Position numbers and translations under genes: made by a program
NCBI GenBank assembly: GCA_002706365.1
Contig: PALM01000007.1
Span: 1 to 55,015, forward strand
Length of the DNA stretch: 55,015 bases
Direction of reading: 5' to 3'
DNA from: Flavobacteriales bacterium
GTDB taxonomy: Bacteria > Bacteroidota > Bacteroidia > Flavobacteriales_E > Vicingaceae
The notes under the pieces: generated by a model
What the model was told of the DNA's origin: nothing
The model's input: the letters and a program-made list of their open reading frames with translations, nothing else
The model's database searches: none
Part shown: piece by piece, positions 8,008 to 15,938 of the stretch
How the letters are laid out: every line of letters begins with the position of its first letter
How positions within the stretch are numbered: position 1 is the first letter of the stretch

Positions 8008-10566
8008 CTAAACAACTATATTGACAATCTTCCCCGGCACCACAATCACCTTCTTAGGAGCCTTGCCTTCCAGCCATTTTTGGGCGTTTTCATGGGATAG
8101 GACAGTTTCTTCTACCTGATCCTTTGGCATATCTGCAGGCAGCTCCAACATAAAGCGCATCTTTCCATTGAAGGAAACAGGATATTTCACTTCATCCTGC
8201 TTCAAATGGGCTTCATTGAACTTTGGGTAAGGGAGTTTGGAAATGGATCCTTCATGACCCATTTTTGAACTTAGCTCTTCGCTAATATGAGGCGCAAATG
8301 GAGAAAGTAAGATGCATAGCGGTTCTAAGATCGAGCGTTTGTTGCATTTGAGATCCTGCAATTCATTCACGCAGATCATAAATGCACTCACGGCTGTATT
8401 GAATGAGAAGGATTCTATGTCTTCACTTACCTTTTTAATGCATTTGTGAAGGCTTCTAAGCTCTTTCTTATCTGCAGCCTCATCAGATAGTTCTAATTCA
8501 TTCTGATCGTTGTGATAGAGTCTCCAGAACTTTCTCAGAAAACGATGCACTCCTTCTATGCTATCTGTATCCCATGGCTTGGATTGCTCCAATGGTCCTA
8601 GGAACATTTCAAATAGTCTAAGTGTGTCTGCTCCGTATTGAGCAACAATATCGTCTGGGTTGACCACATTGCCATATCGCTTGCTCATCTTTTGTCCGTC
8701 AGAAGCCAAGATCATACCTTGGTTGATCAATTTCTTGAACGGCTCGTCTGTACTAAGATATCCGCTATCAAATAAGAACTTTGTCCAGAAGCGAGAGTAG
8801 AGTAGGTGACCGGTAGCGTGTTCTGCCCCTCCAAAATAGAGATCTACATTCTCCCAATACTTCAAACTTTCTTCAGATGCAAATCCGTTCTTTCTCTCCA
8901 GATCCATATAGCGGAATAGGTACCAGCTACTGCCAGCCCATCCAGGCATAGTTGAAGTTTCTATTGGATTTCCCTCAAAACTCCAATCTCTTGCTCTTGC
9001 AAGCGGTGGTTCGCCAGTTTCTGTGGGTTTGTATTCGTCGATCTCAGGAAGGCGCAGTGGTAACTCATTTTCGGGAATTGCCTTGGCCATTCCATCTTTA
9101 AAATAGATCGGAATGGGCTCTCCCCAGTAGCGTTGACGAGAGAATACGGCATCACGCAGACGGTAATTGATCTTTCCTTTACCTATTCCTTTCTCTTCAA
9201 CTACAGAGATGCTCTTTTTGATTGCATCTTGAACACTCAGTCCATTCAGGAAATCGGAGTTCACGATCTTTCCATCTTTGCGATCATCGGCACCTTCACT
9301 TACATCTTGTCCTTCAATAACTGGAGGGATCTCCAATCCGAATTTCTTTGCGAAACCCCAATCTCTTTGATCTCCGGAAGGTACTGCCATAACAGCCCCT
9401 GTTCCGTATCCCGCTAACACATAATCTCCAATCCAGATTGGTATTGCTTCATTGGTAAAAGGGTGGATGGCATAGGCTCCAGTAAATTCTCCACTTACGG
9501 TTTTTACCTCGCTCATTCTTTCTCTTTCAGATCTTGAAGCGGCATATTTCTGATAGGCCTTTACCTTTTTTGATTGCTCCTTACTGCTGATTTCATCTAC
9601 CAAAGGATGTTCAGGTGCAAGTACCATGAAAGAGGCTCCGAAAATTGTATCCGGACGAGTGGTAAATACTTCTATCTCATCCTCGCGATCTGCTACCTTA
9701 AAGCGAATGCTTGCGCCCTCGCTCTTGCCTATCCAGTTTCTCTGGATCTCTTTAAGTGCATCGCTAAAGTCGATCTTGTCCAATCCTTGAAGTAAGCGTT
9801 CAGCATAGGCTGTGATGCGCATACTCCATTGTTTCATTTTCTTGCGCTCAACGGGATGACCTCCTCTCTCCGATTTGCCATCTTTGATCTCGTCGTTGGC
9901 GAGAACGGTTCCCAAAGCCGGACACCAATTCACAAATGAGTCTGAGAGGTAAGCCAGGCGATAATCCATAAGGATATCAGCTTGTTCTTTCTCATCCATC
10001 TCTTGCCATTCGGCTGCTGTGAAGCTGATCTCACTGTCTGTGTGAGCATTTAGCTTAGATGAACCTTCTTTATCGAATATTGAGATAAGTTCTTCTATAG
10101 ATCTTGCTTTATCGGCATCCTTATCATACCAAGAATTAAAAAGCTGAAGAAAGATCCACTGTGTCCATTTGTAGTATTCTGGGTCGGATGTCTTTACTTC
10201 TCTATCCCAATCATACGAAAAGCCAATAAGGTCTAATTGTCTTCTATAAGTGGCTATGTTATTTTCTGTGGTGATCCTTGGATGTTGCCCTGTTTGGATG
10301 GCATATTGCTCGGCAGGCAGGCCAAAAGAATCATAACCCATTGGGTGCAAGACATTATAACCGAGGTGTCGCTTGTAGCGCGATACAATATCAGAGGCGA
10401 TATATCCCAATGGATGCCCAACGTGAAGTCCGGCTCCGGAAGGATATGGAAACATATCTAAAACATAGAATTTTTCCTTTTGGCTATTCTCATCTGCAGC
10501 AAAAGTCTTTTGCTCGCTCCAATAGCTTTGCCAGCGTTTTTCGATCTCTGAAAAGTTGTAATCCAT
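8008..10566 (-). CDS. leuS: Leucyl-tRNA synthetase
   Basis: An 852-residue class I aminoacyl-tRNA synthetase charging tRNA-Leu. The HIGH motif appears as HVGH (residues 48-51, in [15 protein letters not shown]) and the KMSKS motif as KMSKR at 626-630. A CP1 editing domain lies between them, including the [20 protein letters not shown] editing-site region. The [13 protein letters not shown] segment before KMSKR and the C-terminal anticodon-binding helices and small tail domain (ending [15 protein letters not shown]) are also present. Length is close to the bacterial norm. The gene is single and flanked by repeat-rich intergenic DNA. Confidence 0.97.
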   Translation of the reverse strand: MDYNFSEIEKRWQSYWSEQKTFAADENSQKEKFYVLDMFPYPSGAGLHVGHPLGYIASDIVSRYKRHLGYNVLHPMGYDSFGLPAEQYAIQTGQHPRITTENNIATYRRQLDLIGFSYDWDREVKTSDPEYYKWTQWIFLQLFNSWYDKDADKARSIEELISIFDKEGSSKLNAHTDSEISFTAAEWQEMDEKEQADILMDYRLAYLSDSFVNWCPALGTVLANDEIKDGKSERGGHPVERKKMKQWSMRITAYAERLLQGLDKIDFSDALKEIQRNWIGKSEGASIRFKVADREDEIEVFTTRPDTIFGASFMVLAPEHPLVDEISSKEQSKKVKAYQKYAASRSERERMSEVKTVSGEFTGAYAIHPFTNEAIPIWIGDYVLAGYGTGAVMAVPSGDQRDWGFAKKFGLEIPPVIEGQDVSEGADDRKDGKIVNSDFLNGLSVQDAIKKSISVVEEKGIGKGKINYRLRDAVFSRQRYWGEPIPIYFKDGMAKAIPENELPLRLPEIDEYKPTETGEPPLARARDWSFEGNPIETSTMPGWAGSSWYLFRYMDLERKNGFASEESLKYWENVDLYFGGAEHATGHLLYSRFWTKFLFDSGYLSTDEPFKKLINQGMILASDGQKMSKRYGNVVNPDDIVAQYGADTLRLFEMFLGPLEQSKPWDTDSIEGVHRFLRKFWRLYHNDQNELELSDEAADKKELRSLHKCIKKVSEDIESFSFNTAVSAFMICVNELQDLKCNKRSILEPLCILLSPFAPHISEELSSKMGHEGSISKLPYPKFNEAHLKQDEVKYPVSFNGKMRFMLELPADMPKDQVEETVLSHENAQKWLEGKAPKKVIVVPGKIVNIVV

Positions 10567-10584
10567 GCCTTGGGTTTAGGTCTG

Positions 10585-10592
10585 CAAAAGTA
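10585..10592 (-). promoter_or_regulatory. Candidate -7 element of leuS
   Basis: The minus strand reads TACTTTTG, an exact TAnnTTTG match, 19 bases upstream of the leuS ATG, predicting a leader of about 12 bases. No -33 TTG at the expected spacing. Confidence 0.4.
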
Positions 10593-10808
10593 GTATGAAA
10601 TTAGGGGATTTGCAGGCTATATGGAACTTCAAAAATAAAATAGAAACCTAATTAGATGTATCTACGTATAACAGAACTTAGAATGTCAATTTCCAGCGAA
10701 AATCAACAAGTCTTTGACTTTTAGATGAATAGTATGATTCGTTCGATGAAAAAGGAAAAAATTCGATGAATGATGTAAAAAAAGCAACGAACGAATGAAA
10801 ATAATCGA

Positions 10809-10816
10809 TATATTTG
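10809..10816 (+). promoter_or_regulatory. Candidate -7 element of a small RNA
   Basis: TATATTTG, an exact TAnnTTTG match, placed so that transcription would begin near 10822, just before the self-complementary segment that ends in the 10909-10945 terminator. No -33 TTG is seen at the usual distance. Confidence 0.4.
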
Positions 10817-10821
10817 TATTG

Positions 10822-10945
10822 CGAACCTAAGTTAAGGTTGAACCTAAGAGTAACCAATACGAAGCTTGTCATCTTATCTTTTAGTGTTTGACACAGTCTT
10901 AACTTTTTAAAGCCATCATTACACCATAATGATGGCTTTTCTCTT
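10822..10945 (+). ncRNA. Candidate structured small RNA, possibly 6S-like
   Basis: A stretch of about 120 bases bounded by a -7 element and a strong terminator, with no plausible plus-strand reading frame. AAGTTAAG (10829-10836) is exactly complementary to CTTAACTT (10898-10905), closing the structure. Inside, CTAAGAG (10844-10850) pairs with CTTTTAG (10878-10884) with one G-U, extendable by TAA/TTA across a bulge. The two stems are separated by a large asymmetric internal loop, an architecture that recalls 6S RNA. This is a fold read by eye: the unit could instead be another sRNA or a leader. The minus-strand frame at 10678-10872 that overlaps it has no family resemblance. Confidence 0.4.
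10909..10945 (+). terminator. Intrinsic terminator of the candidate small RNA
   Basis: AAAGCCATCATT (10909-10920) and AATGATGGCTTT (10928-10939) form a perfect 12-bp stem with a 7-base loop, followed by TCTCTTTT. No plus-strand protein gene precedes it for more than 300 bases, so it must end a non-coding transcript or act on minus-strand transcription. Confidence 0.85.
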
Positions 10946-10982
10946 TTATATTTTTTTCACAATTTAATTATCGTCATAAAGG

Positions 10983-10990
10983 TATTTTTG
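10983..10990 (+). promoter_or_regulatory. Candidate -7 element giving a near-leaderless mRNA
   Basis: TATTTTTG, an exact TAnnTTTG match, only 7 bases before the ATG at 10998. The expected start site falls on or just before the start codon. No -33 TTG at standard spacing. Confidence 0.4.
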
Positions 10991-10997
10991 AATCACT

Positions 10998-11381
10998 ATG
11001 ATTCAGGTTGGGACAAGCGTGTTTAGTAAATGCCTTTGGGGTCTGATGGCAGTTTACCTGCTCAATATTTCTATTGATCCGGCAGATCCGAATCCAGAAA
11101 ATATTCCCGAAGACCTTAGCTTCAATGATCAGGAGAGTATAATTGAAGTGGTTGTAGAGAAGTTCCTAGGATTTGAAGATGCAATAAAAGAGTATGACGA
11201 TAACGATTCTGATGATAATCAGAATAAGAAGCAGTTTAAGGTTGATATTTTGACTTCCAATAGTGGAATCGATCAAAGCGGATTGAATGATCCATCCCTT
11301 AAAGTTCAGTATTATCCCAACCAAGAATTTAGATTAGTTAATGGTTTCTTTGAAGTAGATAGCCCACCGCCCAAAGTTTGA
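10998..11381 (+). CDS. Small membrane-anchored acidic protein, conserved, function unknown
   Basis: 127 residues. A hydrophobic segment at about 9-24 leads into NISIDPADPNPENIPEDLSFNDQESI, a block I recall as conserved in Bacteroidota proteins of this size. It is followed by VVVEKFLGFEDAIKEYDDND and an Asp-rich linker, then a short C-terminal part with YYPNQEFRLVNGFFEV. The N-terminal segment could be an uncleaved anchor or a signal peptide. An internal Met17 is an alternative start, but the first ATG keeps the hydrophobic segment. The next gene follows on the same strand after 70 bases with a hairpin between, so the two are probably linked. Function unknown. Confidence 0.75.
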   Translation: MIQVGTSVFSKCLWGLMAVYLLNISIDPADPNPENIPEDLSFNDQESIIEVVVEKFLGFEDAIKEYDDNDSDDNQNKKQFKVDILTSNSGIDQSGLNDPSLKVQYYPNQEFRLVNGFFEVDSPPPKV

Positions 11382-11403
11382 TTTGTTTTTCTATTTAATC
11401 TTT

Positions 11404-11430
11404 CCTCTTGATAATTGATCAAGGGGTTTT
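11404..11430 (+). terminator. Weak terminator or attenuator between two linked genes
   Basis: CCTCTTGAT (11404-11412) pairs with ATCAAGGGG (11418-11426), 9 bp with one wobble and a 5-base loop, followed by only TTTT. It may reduce expression of the downstream outer-membrane gene relative to the small upstream gene. Confidence 0.4.
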
Positions 11431-11451
11431 CGTAATTAAAACAGATCAAAA

Positions 11452-12312
11452 ATGAACAGAAATAAACTGTGGATGCCACTAATTTTATTGGTATTTTACT
11501 CCTATTGCGAAGCACAAATCAGTGACGCACAGAAAGATAGTCTCTATATTAATCAAGTAGAGAATAAAGACGAACCAGATAAGGTATTGCATGCAGAACC
11601 ACTTTATATTGATTTGATTCGAGACCTAGGAGCCAGGAAGGGTGAACGGGAATGGAATGTTGGATTAGGTCTGACAGATAAGCTTAAGTTCGATTCGTAT
11701 GAGGCTCTGATCGAGTATGAATGGGCGCCTATTGATAGGTTGGGTATTGAAGTTGAGTTGCCCTTTACTTTTTACTCAGCCGTAAATGGAACAGAAGCTT
11801 CAGCAGTGCCATCTAACCAGCTTAATAGCATAAAGGTGGCTGCTCAGTGGTCCTTTTTTGTTAATGAAGCCATGGCAACCTCTATGGCTTTGGGATATAT
11901 TAATGAAATTGAATTGAGCGACTTTAATCAATTTGGTAGACCATTGATCAAAGGGAATGTATATAATCCCTTTCTAGTGGTGGCCAAACGTTGGAGCAAC
12001 AATTTTCATTCATTGATCTACACTGGGCCCAAGATCGAGCAGCAATTCAATTCTAATAAGTTTAACACTACCTACGAGGCCAACACGAGTTTTCATTATA
12101 TGATTTCAGGTACCAGGAACTTTATTGGTGTTGAGTTTAATAAATCATTTGCACAAAGTGACTTCGACATGACCATTAGGCCTCAGATGAGATTGGGGAT
12201 AGCTGACAATTTGTTAGTCGGTATTGTCGCTGGAATACCGGTAAATCGTGAAAACCAAAGACTCAGCTCCTTTGTACGGTTGATATGGGAGCCTGGGCAT
12301 AATAGTCACTAG
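11452..12312 (+). CDS. Conserved outer-membrane beta-barrel-like protein, function unknown
   Basis: 286 residues with a signal peptide (hydrophobic 6-17, likely cleavage after CEA before Gln22). The mature start HAEPLYIDLIRDLGARKGEREWNVG is strongly patterned and recalled as a conserved Bacteroidota block. The rest alternates amphipathic strands (YEALIEYEWAPIDRLGIEVELPFTFY, AAQWSFFVNEAMATSMALGY, HSLIYTGPKIEQQF), ending SSFVRLIWEPG, consistent with a small outer-membrane barrel. It is paired with the upstream 127-residue gene; the pair may form one envelope system. No enzymatic motif is seen, and the barrel is an inference from strand periodicity. Confidence 0.75.
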   Translation: MNRNKLWMPLILLVFYSYCEAQISDAQKDSLYINQVENKDEPDKVLHAEPLYIDLIRDLGARKGEREWNVGLGLTDKLKFDSYEALIEYEWAPIDRLGIEVELPFTFYSAVNGTEASAVPSNQLNSIKVAAQWSFFVNEAMATSMALGYINEIELSDFNQFGRPLIKGNVYNPFLVVAKRWSNNFHSLIYTGPKIEQQFNSNKFNTTYEANTSFHYMISGTRNFIGVEFNKSFAQSDFDMTIRPQMRLGIADNLLVGIVAGIPVNRENQRLSSFVRLIWEPGHNSH

Positions 12313-12315
12313 AAT

Positions 12316-12358
12316 TAGAGAAGCCATTGGTGTGGTATTGCCGATGGCTTTCTCTCTC
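12316..12358. terminator. Bidirectional terminator between convergent genes
   Basis: AGAGAAGCCATTGG (from 12318) and CCGATGGCTTTCTCT (to 12355) form an imperfect hairpin between the convergent ends of the outer-membrane gene and engB. It can serve both strands. Confidence 0.6.
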
Positions 12359-12368
12359 TAATATACTC

Positions 12369-12980
12369 TTAGTGTAGTGAGATCGAAAAATCTCTATTGG
12401 TTTGCTCTATCAAATTCCACACATCCTCTTTGCCAAATTTGCTTTCAGAAGAGGTGGTGATCACAGGGGGCATTTCCTCCCATTCTTTAAGCATAGCTTT
12501 CTTGTAGGCGGTGAGATTCTTGTTCAATGCCGAGCTGCTTAATTTGTCGATCTTGGTAAAAAGCATCACAAATGGAATCTGTTTTTTCCCCAAATGTGCC
12601 ATGAATTCCAGATCTATTTTTTGAGGAGGGATGCGACTGTCGATCAAAACAAAAGTGTAGAGCAAATTAGGTCGTTGGTTCAGATAGCCCTGAATCATTT
12701 TCTCCCATTTCTCTCTTTCCTTCTTTGAGGCTTTTGCAAATCCATATCCTGGTAGATCCACCAGATAGATATTTTCATTGATCAGGAAATGATTGATCAA
12801 TTGGGTTTTTCCGGGAGTGGAGGAGGTCTTTGCGAGTTTCTTTCGCTCGCATAGCATATTGATCAGCGAAGATTTGCCCACATTAGAGCGACCGATAAAT
12901 GCGTATTCGGGAAACTCAGCTTTGGGGCATTTCCGATAGTCTGTATTGCTGATTAAGAATTCTGCAGAATGGATCTTCAT
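12369..12980 (-). CDS. engB: Ribosome biogenesis GTPase EngB/YsxC (YihA)
   Basis: A 203-residue TrmE-Era-like GTPase needed for large-subunit assembly. G1 is GRSNVGKS (residues 30-37), the switch region holds TSSTPGKTQ, G3 is DLPGYG (75-80) and G4 is TKID (142-145). Length is typical. It starts two bases after the stop of the alpha/beta hydrolase gene, so both are probably co-transcribed from the promoter near 13.77 kb. This pair upstream of mraZ is, from memory, a common Bacteroidota arrangement. Confidence 0.96.
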   Translation of the reverse strand: MKIHSAEFLISNTDYRKCPKAEFPEYAFIGRSNVGKSSLINMLCERKKLAKTSSTPGKTQLINHFLINENIYLVDLPGYGFAKASKKEREKWEKMIQGYLNQRPNLLYTFVLIDSRIPPQKIDLEFMAHLGKKQIPFVMLFTKIDKLSSSALNKNLTAYKKAMLKEWEEMPPVITTSSESKFGKEDVWNLIEQTNRDFSISLH

Positions 12981-12981
12981 G

Positions 12982-13749
12982 CTAAGCTAATTTTGAGCTC
13001 AGCCACTTATCGAGTATCTCGTTAAATTCATGTGGGTGTTCCATCATAGCTGCATGGCCACATTTATCAATCCAATGTAATTCAGAATCAGGGAGTTTTG
13101 CGTGAAATTCTTCGGCTACTTCCGGTGGTGTAACACTATCGTTCTTACCCCAGATCAGACAAGCCGGCATATTGAATTTTTGTAGATCCTTTGCCATGTT
13201 GTGGCGAATTGCCGACTTCGCCATAGCTAGAATTCTGATCAATTTATTTCTGTCGTTCACGATCTTGTAAACCTCATCTACCAATTCATCTGTAGCGACA
13301 GCAGGATCGTAGAAAGTGACTTCAATTTTCTTTCTCAAATATTCTTTGTCTTCCCTTCTTGGGAAAGAACCTCCAAATGCATTCTCATACAATCCCGAAC
13401 TACCGGTAAGTACAAGAGAATGAACTTTCTCGGGAATGTCCAATGCGCAGATCAATGCTACATGACCACCAAGTGAATTCCCTAATAAAGTGATATTATC
13501 TAGTCCTTTGTAAGTAATGAATTTCTTGATGTATTTCGCCATACTACCTACACTGGTTTTGATCAATGGTAGAGTGTAAAGCGGCATGATTGGCACAATT
13601 ACTCTGTACTTGGTGGAAAAGTCATCGATTACATCTTCAAAGTTGCTCAATGCACCAAAGAGTCCGTGCAAGACTACAATGGTGTGACCCTCTCCTTTTT
13701 CCAGGTATTCAAACTCTTTTTCTTTCTTGATATAGTCTTGATACTTCAT
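12982..13749 (-). CDS. Alpha/beta hydrolase
   Basis: A 255-residue alpha/beta-hydrolase-fold protein without signal peptide, so cytoplasmic. The oxyanion-hole motif HGLFGA is at 28-33 and the nucleophile elbow GNSLGG at 90-95 with Ser92. The probable acid is Asp204 (GKNDSVTP) and the catalytic His is His232 (KCGHAAMMEHP). The cap region spans about 115-185. The substrate cannot be told from sequence. It is co-directional with and directly upstream of engB, and divergent from mraZ. Confidence 0.88.
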   Translation of the reverse strand: MKYQDYIKKEKEFEYLEKGEGHTIVVLHGLFGALSNFEDVIDDFSTKYRVIVPIMPLYTLPLIKTSVGSMAKYIKKFITYKGLDNITLLGNSLGGHVALICALDIPEKVHSLVLTGSSGLYENAFGGSFPRREDKEYLRKKIEVTFYDPAVATDELVDEVYKIVNDRNKLIRILAMAKSAIRHNMAKDLQKFNMPACLIWGKNDSVTPPEVAEEFHAKLPDSELHWIDKCGHAAMMEHPHEFNEILDKWLSSKLA

Positions 13750-13766
13750 ATGGCAAAGCTTAGCGC

Positions 13767-13794
13767 CAAAAATAGCAAATTAATCCAGTTTCAA
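13767..13794 (-). promoter_or_regulatory. Promoter of the hydrolase-engB unit
   Basis: On the minus strand TTG (13794-13792) is followed after 17 bases by TATTTTTG (13774-13767), matching the flavobacterial promoter TTG-N17-23-TAnnTTTG. The predicted start site leaves a leader of about 11 bases before the ATG at 13749. This is the only promoter in the window with both elements exact. Confidence 0.6.
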
Positions 13795-13944
13795 TAGGCT
13801 TTGGAAGCTTGCTTAGTGCAATAGCTCTTCCCACCCTAATTTCCTTTTTCCCACATCTGACACTCATCTGAAAGCACTGATAATGCTGCATTACAGGCTC
13901 ATTTCTAATGGAGTAGGGCTCAATTATGCCCTAAAGTTATCAAC

Positions 13945-13974
13945 AAAGTGGTAAAAAGTGGTAGAATGTGGTAA
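13945..13974 (+). promoter_or_regulatory. Triple direct repeat, candidate MraZ operator
   Basis: Three consecutive 10-bp units, AAAGTGGTAA, AAAGTGGTAG and AATGTGGTAA, lie 53 bases upstream of the mraZ ATG. MraZ proteins bind arrays of short direct repeats with a 10-bp period in front of their own operon (TGGGN units with 5-bp spacers in E. coli, AAAGTGKN3-type units in mollicutes). These units fit the second form closely. A -7-like TATTTTTA (13984-13991, one mismatch) follows 9 bases downstream, so a bound MraZ multimer would cover the upstream promoter part. Function is inferred from position and periodicity. Confidence 0.72.
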
Positions 13975-14026
13975 AATTATCGATATTTTTACCTACTAAT
14001 TGCTGAAACCCACGCCAAATAAGGCT

Positions 14027-14491
14027 ATGTCGAGCTTCATAGGAGAATTTGATTGTAAACTGGATGCCAAGGGTCGCCTGATGGTCCCTTCCGGTCTGCG
14101 CAAGCAGCTAGAGCCTGCTGCCAACGAAAGCTTTGTGCTTAATCGTGGCTTTGAGCAGTGCCTTGTGCTTTATCCAAAGAATCATTGGGATAAGGTTTCA
14201 GCCGAGGTGAATAAGCTCAATCAGTATGTGAAGAAGAATCGTGAATTCATCCGCTATTTCTACAGAGGGGCGACAGAATTGACGCTTGATGGAACGGGCC
14301 GACTACTGCTGCCGAAGCGCTTGCAGGAGTACGCCGAGATCGGGAAAGAGGTAGTGCTCTTCGCCTATTCAGACAGAATAGAGGTGTGGAATAAAGAGAA
14401 ATACGAAGGTCTGCTTACAGATGAGCCTGAAGATTTTGCGAATCTGGCAGAGGAGGTAATGGGGAATCAGCAGCAAGAGGGAGATGAGTAA
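14027..14491 (+). CDS. mraZ: Transcriptional regulator MraZ
   Basis: 154 residues from the ATG at 14027; a TTG 27 bases upstream would add nine residues (LKPTPNKA) that lie outside the domain. Two AbrB-like SpoVT/MraZ half-domains are seen: FIGEFDCKLDAKGRLMVPSGLRKQL, and later ATELTLDGTGRLLLPKRLQEYA. Both carry the D-x-x-GR-(L/M)-x-(V/L)-P DNA-binding motif. MraZ forms a ring-like multimer that represses the dcw operon. It is the first gene of the cluster, directly behind the triple repeat. It is separated from rsmH by 144 bases of dispersed repeat. Confidence 0.95.
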   Translation: MSSFIGEFDCKLDAKGRLMVPSGLRKQLEPAANESFVLNRGFEQCLVLYPKNHWDKVSAEVNKLNQYVKKNREFIRYFYRGATELTLDGTGRLLLPKRLQEYAEIGKEVVLFAYSDRIEVWNKEKYEGLLTDEPEDFANLAEEVMGNQQQEGDE

Positions 14492-14635
14492 ATCAGAAAT
14501 AAGAGATCAGAAATCTGAAATGATTTTGAAGCAAAATGCCGGACTCGATCCTCGGTTCCTGAGCGTAGCCGAAGGACGGACTCGGACCAGATGAAAGAAA
14601 TGAAGTCAAAAAAGTAAAAGTGTCAAGAAAATAAA
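14492..14635. repeat. Dispersed repeats inside the dcw operon (mraZ-rsmH gap)
   Basis: Bases 14494-14522 are of the AATCAGAAAT/AATCTGAAAT type also found inside three genes. Bases 14536-14588 are an inverted copy, almost base-for-base, of the 50-bp module at 1315-1364 and 34783-34836 (core TCCTGAGCGTAGCCGAAGGA). The core is self-complementary enough to form a hairpin, but no T tract follows, so termination is not predicted. Confidence 0.75.
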
Positions 14636-15559
14636 TTGAACGAACGCGAATACCATAGACCAGCCCTGCTGGAAGAGAGTCTGGAGGGGCTCTCGATCAA
14701 AGCTGAAGGAAAGTATGTTGATGCTACCTTTGGCGGCGGCGGCCACTCTCGCGAAATACTTAAACGGCTTTCTGATCACGGAAAGCTGTTTGCTTTTGAT
14801 CAAGATCCTGATGCGCTGAAGAACAAGATCGACGACCCGCGCTTCACGCTGATCGATCAAAATTTTGCCTATCTCAAAAACTTTCTCCGACTGCATGGAA
14901 TGATTCCGGTCGATGGAATCCTAGCCGACCTAGGCGTTTCTTTCCATCAATTTGATGAGGCTGAAAGGGGCTTTTCTTTCCGCTTCGACGGACCTCTAGA
15001 TATGCGCATGGACCAAAAGCGTCCGCAAACTGCAGCCCACATCCTCAATGTCTATGCTGAAGAAGATCTGGCTTTGCTGCTAAAGAATTACGGTGAGCTC
15101 AGACAGGCAAAAGCAATTGCTAGAAAGATAGTCGAGAAAAGAGCTGAAGGAGAGATCAAGCAAATAGCCGAATTCAAAGAATTACTGCAAGGATTTGTGC
15201 CTGAGCGCCACCAGCACACTTTCATGGCTCAGGTCTTTCAGGCCTTGAGAATTGAAGTGAACCAAGAAATGGAAGTGCTTGAGAGCTTGCTAGAGCAAAG
15301 CAAAGAAGTGCTTGCAGAAGGTGGAAGATTGGTGGTGATCACTTATCACTCTCTGGAAGATCGCATGGTAAAGAATTTCTTCCGCACAGGAAATATTCAG
15401 GGAAAACAAGAAAAAGATTTCTACGGCAATCTCATCAGGCCACTTGAGCCCATAAATCGCAAGCCAATCATCCCATCAAAGGAAGAAATCGCCGCGAATA
15501 ATCGCTCGCGTAGTGCAAAACTGAGAATAGCTGAAAAATTGGCTTTGGAGAATGAATAA
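14636..15559 (+). CDS. rsmH: 16S rRNA m4C1402 methyltransferase RsmH (MraW), TTG start
   Basis: A 307-residue SAM-dependent methyltransferase. EYHRPALLEESLEGL is the family's N-terminal motif, followed by the SAM-binding DATFGGGGHS, then FAFDQDPDAL and GILADLGVSFHQFDEAERGFSFRFDGPLDMRMD. The C-terminus contains ITYHSLEDRMVKNFF and NNRSRSAKLRIAEK. The only usable start that includes the N-terminal motif is TTG at 14636; an in-frame TAA at 14615 rules out anything further upstream, and the next in-frame ATG lies far inside the domain. It overlaps ftsL by 8 bases. Confidence 0.95.
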   Translation: MNEREYHRPALLEESLEGLSIKAEGKYVDATFGGGGHSREILKRLSDHGKLFAFDQDPDALKNKIDDPRFTLIDQNFAYLKNFLRLHGMIPVDGILADLGVSFHQFDEAERGFSFRFDGPLDMRMDQKRPQTAAHILNVYAEEDLALLLKNYGELRQAKAIARKIVEKRAEGEIKQIAEFKELLQGFVPERHQHTFMAQVFQALRIEVNQEMEVLESLLEQSKEVLAEGGRLVVITYHSLEDRMVKNFFRTGNIQGKQEKDFYGNLIRPLEPINRKPIIPSKEEIAANNRSRSAKLRIAEKLALENE

Positions 15560-15938
15560 GTACAAAGACATAGAAAAAGAAGAGGCTCCAAAAAAGGAGA
15601 AGAAGACTGGCTTTAAGAGTTTGATGAGCGGACAGTTCCTCAATCGCGATCAGGCTGTTCAAGGTCTTCCTTTCATCTTGTTCTTGAGCTTGCTGGGTAT
15701 TTTCTATATCGCCAATGGCTATCAGGCAGAAAAGCTGATCCGACAGATCTACAAGACCAACAATGAACTAAAAGAATTGCGCTCTGAATACATCACCACC
15801 AAATCGGATCTGATGTATATCTCAAAGCAGTCACAGCTTGCCAGAGCTACCTATGAGTTGGGTTTGAAAGAACTCACCTCTCCGCCAAAGAAAATAGTGC
15901 TCACCGAAGACGAAATGGAGGATTATCGCGATGAATGA
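15552..15938 (+). CDS. ftsL: FtsL-like cell division protein
   Basis: 128 residues with a charged cytoplasmic N-terminus (residues 1-37), one membrane segment (about 38-56, LPFILFLSLLGIFYIANGY) and a periplasmic coiled-coil-like stretch (AEKLIRQIYKTNNELKELRSEYITTKSDLMYISKQSQLA). That is the FtsL layout; sequence conservation is low, so the call rests on topology and on its place between rsmH and ftsI. FtsL bridges FtsQ and the FtsWI synthase. It overlaps both neighbours by 8 bases, implying translational coupling. Confidence 0.85.
   Translation: MNKYKDIEKEEAPKKEKKTGFKSLMSGQFLNRDQAVQGLPFILFLSLLGIFYIANGYQAEKLIRQIYKTNNELKELRSEYITTKSDLMYISKQSQLARATYELGLKELTSPPKKIVLTEDEMEDYRDE

Noticed and set aside
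10678-10872. Minus-strand reading frame of 64 residues
   Set aside because: Phe/Ser/Tyr-rich composition typical of antisense A/T-rich DNA; overlaps the candidate small RNA; no start signal or family likeness.
14539-14590. Terminator between mraZ and rsmH
   Set aside because: The hairpin core lacks a T tract and the same module occurs in unrelated positions, including inside a gene.
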